Program-made: the position numbers and the translations under genes
In this document: piece by piece, positions 33,001-44,952 of the stretch
How the letters are laid out: the number at the start of each line of letters is the position of its first letter
How positions within the stretch are numbered: the first letter of the stretch is position 1
The notes under the pieces: generated by a model
Seen by the model: only the letters and a program-made list of their open reading frames with translations
Databases searched by the model: none
What the model was told of the DNA's origin: nothing
DNA from: Hordeum vulgare subsp. vulgare
Lineage: Eukaryota > Streptophyta > Magnoliopsida > Poales > Poaceae
Assembly: GCF_904849725.1 (NCBI RefSeq)
Contig: NC_058518.1
Coordinates: forward strand, 419,189,081 to 419,253,080
DNA: 64,000 nt
Direction: 5' to 3'

Positions 33001-33674
33001 AAATCTACAAATTGTGGTGTCTCTGCTGTCGGCGAAGGTGTTATCGAGTATTATGGAAGAGTTGAAGCAATTTATGAACTTCAATTCTATGGTGAAAACC
33101 CACCGAACATCGTAGTCTTCAAATGTTATTAGTTCCAGCCGAAGGAGACTAGAAGGACTCATGAACATATAGGACTAGTCGAAATCAATCCAAACACCCA
33201 TTTAGATGTTCCCGATGTCTATATTACAGCTCAAGAGGCGACCCAAGTTTTCTATATACCGTGGGCATGCCAAACAGATAAGAATCTGGAAGGTTGGTAT
33301 GTTGTTTATGAAGTTCCGGCACATGTCACACCACCTCTCCCAAATGAACAGGATTATGAACCTCACATTAACCCAGACACATATGAAGGAGAATTCTTCC
33401 AAGAAACACGTCTTTCCAAGAAGCATTTCAAGAACCGCCGTGCTTCACCCAAGAACATGGAAGTAGACAGCGAGAATGAATCCGACTCCACCCTGAGCCG
33501 GAACCAGAAGACCTGGAACTCGTAGAGGTTACTGATGCGGATGACCTGTCAATGCTTCAACGATTAAAGAAAGGCCTTTCACAACTTCACGTCGTTGAAC
33601 CCGACGAGCACGTCATTCATGAAGACATGCGTGATAGTGATGATGATGATGCATTTATTGATGATGATTATTAG
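30039..33674 (+). pseudogene. TNP2-type CACTA transposase, degenerate
   Basis: Start MSDRAWMYTG at 30039. Residues ~3-78 form the transposase-associated zinc domain (CPCPRCDNY, IKHLQRRGF, WTFHGE). The TNP2 core starts near residue 200 (DACAKGCVLF, CPNCESCRY) and includes MHTENNIGEAIFGTLFDI. A DUF4218-like part spans 32014-32360 (PVLCAKELSP, HLILHLPTEARLGGP). Introns 32589-32661 and 32783-32862 have GT/AG ends and matching phase. The DUF4216-like C-terminus follows (YYGRVEAIYELQFYG, QVFYIPW) with an acidic tail. Damage: a frameshift in the C run 31082-31086, TAG at 33130-33132 where this family has Trp, and a frameshift before 33492. It would cut the element ends; it cannot do so here. Confidence 0.88.
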
Positions 33675-33793
33675 TTTGTAAGATTCACAACTTAAATTAT
33701 ATATTTTTTAATATTTATTATTCATGTACATATTATTATTCATGTCAGTTATTCAATTTATTTATGTTGCACTAATTTCTTTTAATCTTTATC

Positions 33794-36342
33794 ATGGCAG
33801 GTCACCAGGTGTTGAAAGATTGTGGGCGCTGGTCCAGAGCGCTCGATGGGTTCTTCCCCGCCGCCCCGCATGAGGGGTGGTACTTCCCTTCCACCCCTAT
33901 GTCTCCATAGAGCCTTGGCAGACAGTCTGTCGACACCACCCGTGGGTTCTTCTTCGTCGGCGGCATTGCCCACTGGGAGAGGTGTTGGTCGGGTAGGTAA
34001 GAAGGGAAGGGTACATGGAGAGGTGGTGGCCGCGAAAGATCCAAGAGGACTATTGAGCCGTCCTCGCCGCCACCACTAGCTCATTCACCCGAGCATAGGA
34101 CTACTATGGTCGACCCGTTCGTGGAGGAGGCTACGGGGACTCTGGTCCAGGAGCCTAGTGTTGACGGGCATTCGTCCCATGAGACTCCGGTCCAACATCA
34201 GCCTCGGGTCGAGGTGCATTCGGCCCACGAGACTACGGTTCTGGAGGCTTCACCCGACGTGGAGAGGCCCGGATGGGATACCTGGCCGGATCAGACCGAG
34301 TTGCCGGATTGGACCGAGGGTCCGGGTGGCTCAGGGGGCGGGGATGACAGGGATGAGTTTACGGATAGTGAGGGCGATGTGCAGGTCGACGGGGCCACCG
34401 TGTACAAGCGTGGTAGTACACGTCTCCCGGTCGTGCCGGCTACCCGCGAGCAGAGGCCGGTGATTAAACCTGAAGGAGATAGGTAAGTACATTTACTCTT
34501 TTTTTTAGCTTTTGCCTTCAAGTTTGTTCAAATATCTAATGCGTTGACCTTATCATACCGCATGGGATGGGTACACCCTCTTGGAGTCCGCAGGCCGAAC
34601 TCCGTCCTTGGCGTGCTTTGCCGGACAAATTTCCCGGGGTTTGTCACGTTGCCTGGTGAGGGTCAGGTTCCTACACTAGGATTTTCCTGGGAGCACTACC
34701 AGGCTGCGCAGGCCCTATCGGAGGAGATTATAGATGGTGTCTTGTGCCACACGAGGGCCGAGATGGTGATCAAGAGCATTTGGGTAAATTATCCTTTTAC
34801 ACAATCTAAAATTAACAATATAGCTAATTATCGTACTAATCGGTGTTTTCACGTTTGATTGCAGACCTTCTATAGGTGTGAGGATGGATATGAGGAGGAG
34901 GCGGCCAAGGTTCTCGAGGCCGAGTGTAGGCGGTTCCTACAGAACTTACGCCACGAGGCTCAGCCGCAGGCTATTCGAGACTACTACACCACGCGTGGTA
35001 TTAAGAAGTAGAAGAAGGATTACTGCGGAAAGTTTCTGAAGAAGGAGCAATACATGAAGGTAATTACCTATTCTTAAGTCCTTCTACATAGTTTTCTTGA
35101 TTTCATTCATAGGCGTAGCGCTCAAAATTCTTTGTAATAACTTACAGGTGCCCCCGAGATGGTGTGCGGATAAGATGTATTGTTGGGAGGCGTTGGTTGA
35201 TGAGTGGTGCACAGGCAGCTGGCGAGTCGTCAACGAGAATGTGAAGGATCGGTGTAGCCAAATGGTTGGTGTGCCACACCATCAAGGCAGCCCCAACTTA
35301 CTTCAGTTGGGACGATACTGGGTATGTGATTTGCTTCATGATTCATGCAATTCATTCTTCATGCTAATATTTTGTTCCTCTCTTTTAGGCGCATCACAAT
35401 AAGACGGAGATACCACACTTGTACGACCTTTATGGCATGGCCCATACTGCCCCGTACAAGAAGGCGAAGGCATTCTCTGAGTCTGACCTAGATGATCCCA
35501 ATAACTTCACCAACATATCATCCCACCACAAGCTCGTGGCATACAGGGACGCGGGGAAGGCTACGAAAGGGGATGACTTTAACCCTAGCCAGGAACCTTT
35601 GGATACGGAGCTAGTGATGATATCTGGTGGTGGGAGGCCCCATGGCTCGATACCCATTGGAGAGGGGATAATACGTTGTCCACTCACTCTCCCGAAGATC
35701 AAGGCACGCCAGTCGAGCAGCTGTCCTGAGATAACGCGTCATCCACGGCCAGTCGTTGTTGCCATCGAGGTTAGTTGTATGGACTAAGAACACTTTCATC
35801 CATTTCATTATGTGTGTCACCATAGATCATTATTGTGGTAACGAGGAATGGTGTTTCAGGCTGCTCTTCAGAAAGAGAGATTGGCAAACCAGGCTGCTCT
35901 TGAGAAAGATAGATTCGCAAACCAAGCTGCTCTTGAGAAAGAGAGATTGGCAAGCGAGGCTGCTCTTCAGGCTGCTCTTGATGAGAGGGACCAGACCACG
36001 GCACGATTGATTGAGGAGGAGAGGTCCCGGAATGAGGCGGGTCAACGGACCCTGTATGAGATTTTTGTGGTAAGTTTTTTTTCACATTAGCCAAATCATG
36101 TGTGTAATGTCTCTTTCATTACTAACTAATACGACCCACTCTTCAGGGTCTGTGCGAGAAGAATGGTCAAGTCCCTCCGCCGATGTTCGTCTTCTCTTCG
36201 ATTGGCACGGTGAGTTTCATTATAAACTAGTATTAATAATTGAGTGCCATCATGCTAACTGAGACATTGCAAAATATCTATTCTGTAGAATAACTCCCGA
36301 GCGGCATCGCACGAGCCTTCTCCACATGTTTCTCCTCCTTGA
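33794..36342 (+). pseudogene. Second CACTA B gene: Transposase_24 (Ptta/En/Spm) family, multi-exon
   Basis: Downstream of TNP2 on the same strand. Exons with GT/AG borders: 34865-35059, 35148-35321, 35389-35769, 35860-36069, 36147-36209, 36289-36342; less certain earlier ones end at 34482 and 34783. Family hallmarks: FYRCEDGYEEEA, EQYMK, VPPRWCADKMYCWEAL, PHHQGSPNL, VMISGGGRPHG, IRCPLTLPKIKARQSS. 35860-35991 encodes 11-residue repeats (AALQKERLANQ and variants) predicted to coil. The first exon from MAGHQ (33794) is frameshifted, and TAG at 35009-35011 interrupts exon 34865-35059. In En/Spm-type elements the accessory protein binds subterminal repeats; that role is inferred here. Confidence 0.8.
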
Positions 36343-36354
36343 TGACCACTACGG

Positions 36355-37885
36355 TAAGTTTCTCTTCTCCTCTTTCATATTCTCCTTGCCTTAATTTCCC
36401 CAACAATGACATAATTATCCCATCTAGCTCCACAAAGACATAGTTAGCTAATTTAGCTCCAAGAAGAGGAGAAGAGGAGAAATGAAAAGGAAGAACAAAA
36501 AGAAGAAGAGAAAGAGAAGAGAAGGAGAAGGAGAAGAAGGAGGAGGAGAAGAAGGAGAAGGAGGAGGAGGAGGAGAATGAGGAGAAGGCCAAGGACCTTC
36601 TAGTCCTTCTCCTCCTCCTCCTCCTTCTCCTCCTTCTTCTTTATTTCTTCTTCTTATCCTCCTCCTCCTCTTTCTTCTCCTCTTTCATATTCTCCCTGCC
36701 TTAATTTCCCAAACAATGACATAATTATCCCATTTAGCTCCAAAATGCCATAATAACCTCAAAATGGCATAAGAACCTTGGTTAGCTCATTAATATTATA
36801 TACTTAGCTTGTTTTCCTCTAAAACGGGATAATTAGCCCATTTAGCTCCAAAAAGACATAGTTAGCTAATTTAGCTCCAAGAAGAGGAGAAGAGGAGAAG
36901 AAATAGGAAAAATGAAAAGAAACAAGAAGAAGAAGAAGAGAAGAAGGAGAAGGAGGAGGAGGAGGAGGAGGAGAAGGAGGAGAAGGCCAAGGACCTTCTA
37001 GTCCTTCTCCTCCTTCTTCTTTATTTCTTCTTATTCTCCTCCTCCTCCTCCTCCTCTTTCTTCTCCTCTTTCATATTCTCCTTGCCTTAATTTCCCCAAC
37101 AATGACATAATTAGCCTATTTAGCTCCAAAATGCCATAATAACCTCAAAATGGCATAAGAACCTTGGTTAGCTCATTAATATTATATACTTAGCTTGTTT
37201 TCCTCTAAAATGGGATAATTAGCCCATTTAGCTCCAAAAAGACATAGTTAGCTAATTTAGCTCCAAGAAGAGGAGAAGAGGAGAAGAAATAGGAAAAATG
37301 AAAAGAAAGAAGAAGAAGAAGAAGAAGAGAAGAAGGAGAAGGAGGAGGAGGAGGACGAGGAGGAGGAGGAGGAGAAGGAGGAGAAGGCCAAGGACCTTCT
37401 AGTCCTTCTCCTCCTCCTCCTCCATCTCCTCCTTCTTCTTTAGTTCTTCTTCTTCTTCTCCTCCTCCTCTTTCTTCTCCTCTTTCATATTCTCCTTGCCT
37501 TAATTTCCCCAACAATGACATAATTAGCCAACTTAGCTCCAAAAAGACATTATAAGCTCAAAATGGCATAAGAACCTTGGTTAGCTCATTAATATTATAT
37601 ACTTAGCTTGTTTTCCTCTATAATGACATAGTTAGCTAATTTAGCTCCAAGAAGAGGAGAAATGAAAAGGAAGAACAAAAAGAAGAAGAGAAAGAGAAGA
37701 GAAGGAGAAGGAGAAGAAGGAGGAGGAGAAGAAGGAGAAGGAGAAGGAGGAGGAGGAGGAGAAGGAGGAGAAGGCCAAGGACCTTCTAGTCCTTCTCCTC
37801 CTCCTTCTCCTCCTTCTTCTTTATTTCTTCTTCTTCTCCTCCTCCTACTCTTTCTTCTCCTCTTTCATATTCTCCTTGCCTTAAT
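36355..37885. repeat. Tandem array of 310-415 bp purine/pyrimidine units, left part
   Basis: Units begin TTAATTTCCCCAACAATGAC at 36391, 36701, 37087, 37500 and 37881 (the last interrupted by the Copia element). Each has an AT-rich part (CTTGGTTAGCTCATTAATA), a long AAGAAGGAGGAG run, a junction AAGGACCTTCTAGTCCTT and a mirror-like CTCCTCCTTCTTC run. It follows the stop codon of the second transposase gene. Confidence 0.85.
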
Positions 37886-39666
37886 TGTTGGGTAACGTAG
37901 CATAAATTCAAAATTTTCCTATGCCATATTCAGATCTTCCTATGGAGAGACCAGCAACGAGAGAGGGGTAAGAGCATATTCATACCTTTGAAGACCGCTA
38001 AGCGAAAGCGTTACTAGAATGCAGTTGATGGAGTCGTACTCGCAGCGATTCAGATCGCGGTGTGATTCCGATCTAGTGCCGAACTACGACACCTCCGCGT
38101 TCAACACACATGCAGCAAGGTGACGTCTCCCGCACCTTGATCCAACAAGGAGGAGGGAGAGGTTGGGGAAGAACTCCAGCAGCACGACGGCGTGGTGTCG
38201 ATGAAGAGACGAGGTCTCCCGGCAGGGCTTCGCCAAGCACCGGCAGAGAGGAGGAGGAGAAAGGGGCAGGGCTGCGCCGAGAGAGAGAGAAAAATGTGTG
38301 CTAAACAGCCCTGAAACCTCAACTATATATAGGGGGAGGGGAAGGGGGAGCAGCCCTTAGGGTTCCCACCCCCAAGGGGTGTGGCAGCCCCCATCTGCGC
38401 CAGGAGGTGGCGGCCAGGAGGGGAGGAGGGGTGTGGCGCACCCCTGGTGGGCCTTAGGCCCACCTGGCTTAGGGTTTGCCCCCCCTTTCCTCTCCCGTGC
38501 ACATTGGGCTGAGTGGGGAGGTGCACCAGCCCACCTAGGGGCTGGTTCCCTCCCTCACTTAGCCCACCTTACCTCCCGGGGTCGTTGCCCCCCTTCGGTG
38601 GACCCCCGGGGCCAGCTCCGGTGGTCCTGGTGGTCCCGGTACGTTACCGGTGATGCCCGAAACACTTCCGATGTCCGAAACCATCCGTCCTATATATCAA
38701 TCTTTACCTCCGGACCATTCCGAAGATCCTGGTGACGCCCGGGATCTCATCCGGGACTCTAAACAACTTTTGGTAACCTCGTATAACAATTCCCTATAAC
38801 CCTAGCGTCATCGAACCTTAAGTGTGTAGACCCTACGGGTTCGGGAGACACGCAGACATGACCGAGACACCTCTCCGGCCAATAACCATCAGCGGGGTCT
38901 GGATACCCATGGTGGTTCCCACTTGCGCCATGATAATCTCATCGGATGAACCACGATGTCAAGGATTCAATCAATCCCGTATACGATTCCCTTTGTCTGT
39001 CGGTATAGAACTTGCCCGGGATTCAATCGTCGGTATACCTATACCTTGTTCAATCTCGTTACCGGTAAGTGTCTTTACTCGTTCCGTAGCACGTCATCGT
39101 GTGACTAACTCCTTAGTCACATTGAGCTCATGATGATGTTCTACCGAGTGGGCCGAGAGATACCTCTCCGTCACACGGAGTGACAAATCCCGATCTCGAT
39201 TCGTACCAACCCAACAAACACTTTCAGAGATACCCGTAGTGCACCATTATATTCACCCAGTTACATTGTGACGTTTGATACACCCAAAGCACTCCTACGG
39301 GGTCCGGGAGTTGCACAATCTCACGGTCGAAGGAAAAGATACTTGACATTAGAAAAGCTTTAGCATACGAACAATACGATCTAATGTTATGCTTAGGATT
39401 GGGTCTTGTCCATCACATCATTCTCCCAATGATGTGATCCCGTTATCAATGACATCTAATGCCCATGATCAGGAAACCATGATCATCTATTGACTAACAA
39501 GCTAGCCAACTAGAGGCTTGCTAGGGACACATTGTGATCTATTTATTCACACATGTATTACTCTTTCCTGTTAATACAATTATAGCATGAACAATAGACG
39601 ATTATCATGAACAAGGAAATATGATAATAACCATTTTATTATTGCCTCTAGGGCATATTTCCAACA
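37886..39666 (-). repeat. 3' LTR of the Copia element
   Basis: 1781 bp, TG...CA ends, directly preceded on the minus strand by GCAAGTGGGAGAC, the polypurine tract. A TATA-like CTATATATAG lies at 38323-38332. Confidence 0.93.
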
Positions 39667-39698
39667 GTCTCCCACTTGCACTAGAGTCAACAATCTAA

Positions 39699-42600
39699 TT
39701 ACAATGTGATGTATCGAACACCCATAGCATTATTGTGTTGATCATGTTTTGCTCGTGGAAGAGGTTTAGTCAACGGGTCTTCAATATTCAGATCCGTGTG
39801 TACTTTACAAATATCTATCACTCCACTTTGGACATGGTCCTGGATGGAGTTGTAGCGGCGTTTGATGTGCTTCGTCTTCCGGTGAAACCTGGGCTCCTTG
39901 GCTATGGAAATGGCCCCAGTGTTATCACAAAAGAGTGTCATTGGACCCGACGCGCTTGGAACCACTCCAAGGTCGGTGATGAGCTCCTTCATCCAAATTC
40001 CTTCATGAGGTGCTTCTGAAGCAGCTATGTACTCCGCTTCACATGTAGATGCTGCCACGACTTCTTGCTTGCTACTGCACTAGCTCACTGCCCCACCATT
40101 CAACACATATACGTATCCGGTCTGTGACTTAGAGTCATCCGGATCTGTGTCGAAGCTAGCGTCGACGTAACCCTTTACGACGAGCTCTTCGTCACCTCCA
40201 TAAATGAGAAACATTTCCTTAGTCCTTTTCAGGTACTTAAGGATATTATTGACCGCTGTCCAGTGTTCCATACCGGGATCACTTTGGTACCTCCCTACCA
40301 AACTTATGTCAAGGTTTATATCAGGTCTGGTACACAGCATGACATACATTAGAGAGCCCACGACTAAAGCGTAGGGGACATAACTCATCTTCTCTCTATC
40401 TCCTGCCGTGGTCGGCGACTGAGTCTTACTCAATCTCATACCTTGCAAAACTGGCAAGAACCCTTTCTTTGAGTTTTCCATATTGAACTTCTTCAATATC
40501 TTGTCAAGGTATGTACTTTGCGAAAGACCTATGAGACGTCTTGATCTATCTCTATAGATCTTGATGCCTAATATGTATGCAGCTTCTCCAAGGTCCTTCA
40601 TTGAAAAACTTTTGTTCAAATAGGCCTTTATGCTCTCCAACATCTCTATATCATTCCCCATCAATAATATGTCATCCACATACAGTATGAGGAAAGCTAC
40701 AAAGCTCCCACTCACTTTCTTGTACAGACAGGCTTCTCCGTAAACCTGTATGAACCCAAACGCTTTAATCACCTCATTAAAGCGAATGTTCCAACTCCAA
40801 GATGCTTGCACCAGCCCATAGATGGAGCGCTGGAGCTTGCACACTTTGTTAGCACCCTTAGGGTCGAAAAAACCTTCTGGTTGCATCATATACAACTCTT
40901 CCTTAAGGTTCCCGTTAAGGAACACTGTTTTGACGTCCATTTGCCAAATTTCACAATCATAAAAGGCGGAAATTGCTAACATGATTCGGACTGATTTCAG
41001 CTTCGCTACGGGAGAGAAAGTCTCTTCGTAGTCAACTCCTTGAATTTGTCGAAAACCCTTTGCGACAAGTCGAGCTTTGTAAACAGTTACATTACCGTTT
41101 GCATCAGTCTTCTTCTTGAAGATCCATTTATTTTCTATGGCTCGCCGGTCATCGGGCAAGTCCACCAAAGTCCATACTTTGTTCTCATACATGGATCCTA
41201 TCTCAGATTTCATAGCCTCAAGCCATTTGTTGGAATCCGGGCCCGCCATTGCTTCTTCATAGTTCGAAGGTTCACCGTTGTCTGACAACATGATTTCCAT
41301 CACAGGGTTGCCATACCACTCTGGTGCGGAGCGTGCCCTTGTGGACCTTCGCGGTTCAGTAGTAACTTGATCCGAAGCTTCATGATCATCATCATTAACT
41401 TCCTCTTCAGTTGGTGTAGGCGCCACAGGAACAACTTCCCGCACTGCGCTACTATCCTGTTCGAGAGGGGGCGTAATTACCTCATCAAGTTCTACCTTCC
41501 TCCCACTTACTTCTTTCGAGAGAAACTCTTTCTCTAGAAAGGACCCGTTCTTGGCAACAAAGGTCTTACCTTCGGATCTAAGATAGAAGGTATACCCAAT
41601 AGTTTCCTTAAGGTATCCTATGAATACGCATTTCTCCGCTTTGGGTTCGAGCTTTTCTGGTTGAAGTTTCTTCACATAAGCATCGCAGCCCCAAACTTTA
41701 AGAAATGACAACTTAGGTTTCTTGCCAAACCATAGTTCATACGGTGTCGTCTCAACGGATTTCGACGGTGCCCTATTTAAAGTGAATGCTGCAGTTTCTA
41801 ATGCGTATCCCCAAAATGATAGCGGTAAGTCGGTAAGAGACATCATAGATCGTACCACATCTAATAAAGTGCGATTACGACGTTCAGACACACCGTTGCA
41901 TTGCGGTGTGCCAGGCGGTGTCAGTTGTGAAACGATTCCACACTTCCTTAGGTGTGTGCCAAACTCGTGACTCAAATATTCTCCTCCACGATCAGATCGT
42001 AGACACTTAATTTTTCTGTCACGTTGATTCTCGACCTCACTCTGAAATTCCTTGAACTTTTCAAATGTCTTAGATTTGTGCTTCATCTTGTAGATATACC
42101 CATATCTACTCAAATCATCAGTGAGAGTGAGAACATAACGATAGCCACCGCGAGCTTCAACGTTCATTGGACCACAGACATCAATATGTATTATTTCCAA
42201 TAAGTCGGTTGCTCTCTCCATTATTCCTGAGAATGGAGTCTTAATCATCTTGCCCATGAGGCACGGTTCGCATGTGTCAAATGATTCAAAGTCAAGAGAC
42301 TCTAATAGTCCATCAGTATGGAGCTTCTTCATGCGCTTAACGCCGATATGACCAAGGCGGCAGTGCCACAAGTATGTGGGACTATCATTATCAACTTTAC
42401 ATCTTTTGGTACTCACACTATGAATATGTGTAATATCACGATCGAGATTCATCAAGAATAAACCATTCACCAGCGGAGCATGACCATAAAACATATCACT
42501 CATATACATAGAACAACCATTATTCTCTGACTTAAATGAGTAGCTGTCTCGCATTAAGCAAGATCCTGATACAATGTTCATGCTTAAAGCTGGTACTAAA

Positions 42601-42788
42601 TAACAATTATTAAGGTTTAAGACTAATCCTGACGGTAGATGTAGAGGTAGCGTGCCGACGGCGATCACATCGACATTTGAACCATTCCCGACGCGCATCG
42701 TCACCTCGTCCTTGGCCAGTCTCCGCATATTGTGCAGTTCCTGCTTTGAGTTGCAAATGTGAGCAACAACACCGGTATCAAATACCTA
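39699..42788 (-). pseudogene. pol: Copia pol (PR end, IN, RT, RNase H), two nonsense codons
   Basis: The frame is continuous from before 42788 to 39699. A TAG at 42788-42786 replaces a tryptophan codon just before VFDTG, the protease active site. Integrase: LWHCRLGHIG with CEPCLMGK (HHCC), IDVCGP, SDRGGEY, NGVSERRNRT. RT: QMDVKTVFLNG and LYVDDILLMGND (YVDD). RNase H: GYVDASFDTDPDDSKSQTG, then TAG at 40082-40080 in place of a tryptophan codon, then MAASTCEAEYIA and KHIKRRYNSI to the end. IN precedes RT, which defines Copia. Both stops are single G-to-A changes. Not functional as it stands. Confidence 0.93.
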
Positions 42789-42871
42789 GGAGCTACTATG
42801 AGCGCTGGTAAGGTACACATCAATAACATGTATATCACATATACCTTTAACGTTGCCGGCCTTCTTGTCCG

Positions 42872-43681
42872 CTAAGTATTTGGGGCAGTTCCGCTTCCAG
42901 TGACCCTTCCCTTGCAATAGAAGCACTCAGTCTCAGGCTTGGGTCCATTCTTTTTCTTCTTCCCGGCATCTGGCTTACCGGGCGTGGCAACAACTTTGTC
43001 GTCTTTCTTGAAGTTCTTCTTACCCTTGCCTTTCTTGAAACTAGTGGTCTCGTTGACCATCAACACTTGATGCTCTTTCTTGATTTCTACTTCTGCAGAC
43101 TTAAGCATCGAGTACAATTCGGGAATGGTCTTTTCCATCCCTTGCATGTTGTAGTTAAGCACAAAGCCTTTGTAGCTTGGTGGGAGAGACTGGAGGATTC
43201 TGTCAATTATAGCATCATCCAGAAGTTCGACTCCAAGTGAAGTCAGACGACCGTGTAACCCAGACATTTTGAGTATGTGCTCACTGACAAAAATGTTCTC
43301 CTCCATCTTACAGCTAAAGAACTTGTCGGAGACTTCATATCTCTCGACACGGGCATGAGCTTGAAAAACTAGCTTCAGCTCCTGGAACATCTCATAAGCT
43401 CTGTGTTGCTCAAAACGCCTTTGGAGCCCCGTTTCTAAACTGTATAACATGCCACACCTAACCAGACAGTAGTCATCACTCCGCGTTTGCCAGACGTTCA
43501 GAATGTCCTGGGCTGCTACGGGAGCGGGAGGGTCACCTAGCGGCACATCAAGGACATAAGCCTTTTTAGTTGCTTCAAGGATGAGCTTCAAGTTGCGAAC
43601 CCAGTCCGCATAGTTGCTACCATCATCTTTCAGCTTGTTTTTCTCTAGGAATGCGTTGAAATTGAGGTTGACGTTGGCCAT
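42872..43681 (-). pseudogene. gag: Copia gag, frameshifted in the zinc knuckle
   Basis: MANVNLNFNAFLEKNKLKDD begins a nucleocapsid-type protein with the UBN2-like gag core (DWVRNLKLILEATKKAYVLD at residues ~27-46) and a Lys-rich linker. The CCHC knuckle starts CFYCKG but a one-base loss near 42905 shifts the frame before its His and last Cys; pol continues in the other frame. In an intact element gag and pol are one frame. Confidence 0.92.
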
Positions 43682-44939
43682 CTACAATATTTATAAAGAC
43701 AACTTTTAGACTAAGTTCATGACAATTAAGTTCATTTAATCAAATTAAGTATGAACTCCCACTTAAATCGACATCCCTCTAGTCATCTAAGTGATACATG
43801 ATCCATGTTGACTAACCCGTGTCCGATCATCACGTGAGACGGACTAGTCACCATGGTGAGCAACTTCATGCTGATCGTATTCAACCATACGAGTCATGTT
43901 CGACCTTTCGGTCTCTTGTATTCGAGGTCATGTCTGTACATGCTAAGCTCGTTGAGTCAACCTAGGTGTTTCGCGTGTGTAAATCTGGCTTACACCCGTT
44001 GTATGCGAACGTTAGAATCTATCACACCCGATCATCACGTGGTGCTTCGAGACAACGAACCTTCGCAACGGTGCACACTTAGGGGAATACGTTCTCGAAA
44101 TTTTAAGAGGGATCATCTTATTATGCTACCGTCGTTCTAAGCAATAAGATGTAAAACATGATAAACATCTCAATGCAATCATATAATGACATGATATGGC
44201 CATTATCATCTTTGCTCTTTCAATCTCCATCTTCAGGCATCGCATGGTCATCATCTTCACCGGCGTGACACCATGATCTCCATCATCATGATCTCCATCA
44301 TCGTGTCTCCGTGAAGTCATCACGCCAACTACTAGTATCACTACTACTATAGCTAACCGTTAGCAATGAAGTAAAAGTAGTAAGCACATGGCGTTGCATC
44401 TCATACAATAAATTAAGACAACTCCTTTGGCTCCTGCCGGTTGTCATACTCATCGACATGCAAGTCGTGAAACCTATTACAATAACATGATCATCTCATA
44501 CATCATACATGCAACATCACAACTTTGGCCATATCACATCACATGTCAAACCCTGCAAAAACAAGTTAGACGTCCTCTAATTGTTGTTGCAAGTTTTACG
44601 TGCCTGATTTGGGTTTCTAGCAAGAACGCCTTCTTACCTACGTGACAGCCACAACAATGATATGCCAAAGCTATTTACCCTTCATAAGGACCCTTTTCAT
44701 CAAATCTAATTCGACTAGAGTAGGAGAGACAGACACCCGCTAGTCACCTTTATGCACGGTGTGCATGTCTGTCGGTGGAACCAGTCTCACGTAAGCGTAC
44801 GTGTAAAGTCGGTCCGGGCCGCTTCATCCCACATTATCGCCGGAAAATAATAAGGCTAGTAGCGGCAAGCAAATTGAAAAATCATCGCCCACAACTTTTG
44901 TGTTCTACTCGTGCATAGAATCTACGCATTGAAAACCTC
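43682..44939 (-). other. Long 5' leader of the Copia element
   Basis: Non-coding leader of about 1.26 kb between the primer site and gag, usual for this group. It contains CATCATGATCTC direct repeats near 44280-44305. The short frames in it are not supported. Confidence 0.75.
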
Positions 44940-44951
44940 GCTCGGATGCCA
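44940..44951 (-). other. Primer binding site of the Copia element
   Basis: TGGCATCCGAGC on the minus strand, one base from the LTR. It matches the initiator-tRNA-Met site TGGTATCAGAGC at 10 of 12 positions. Confidence 0.8.
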
Positions 44952-44952
44952 C

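Noticed and set aside
38110..39133. + strand frames in the Copia LTR (also 45177-46187)
   Set aside because: Present in both LTRs but with differing ends and no domain; antisense to the element's transcription.
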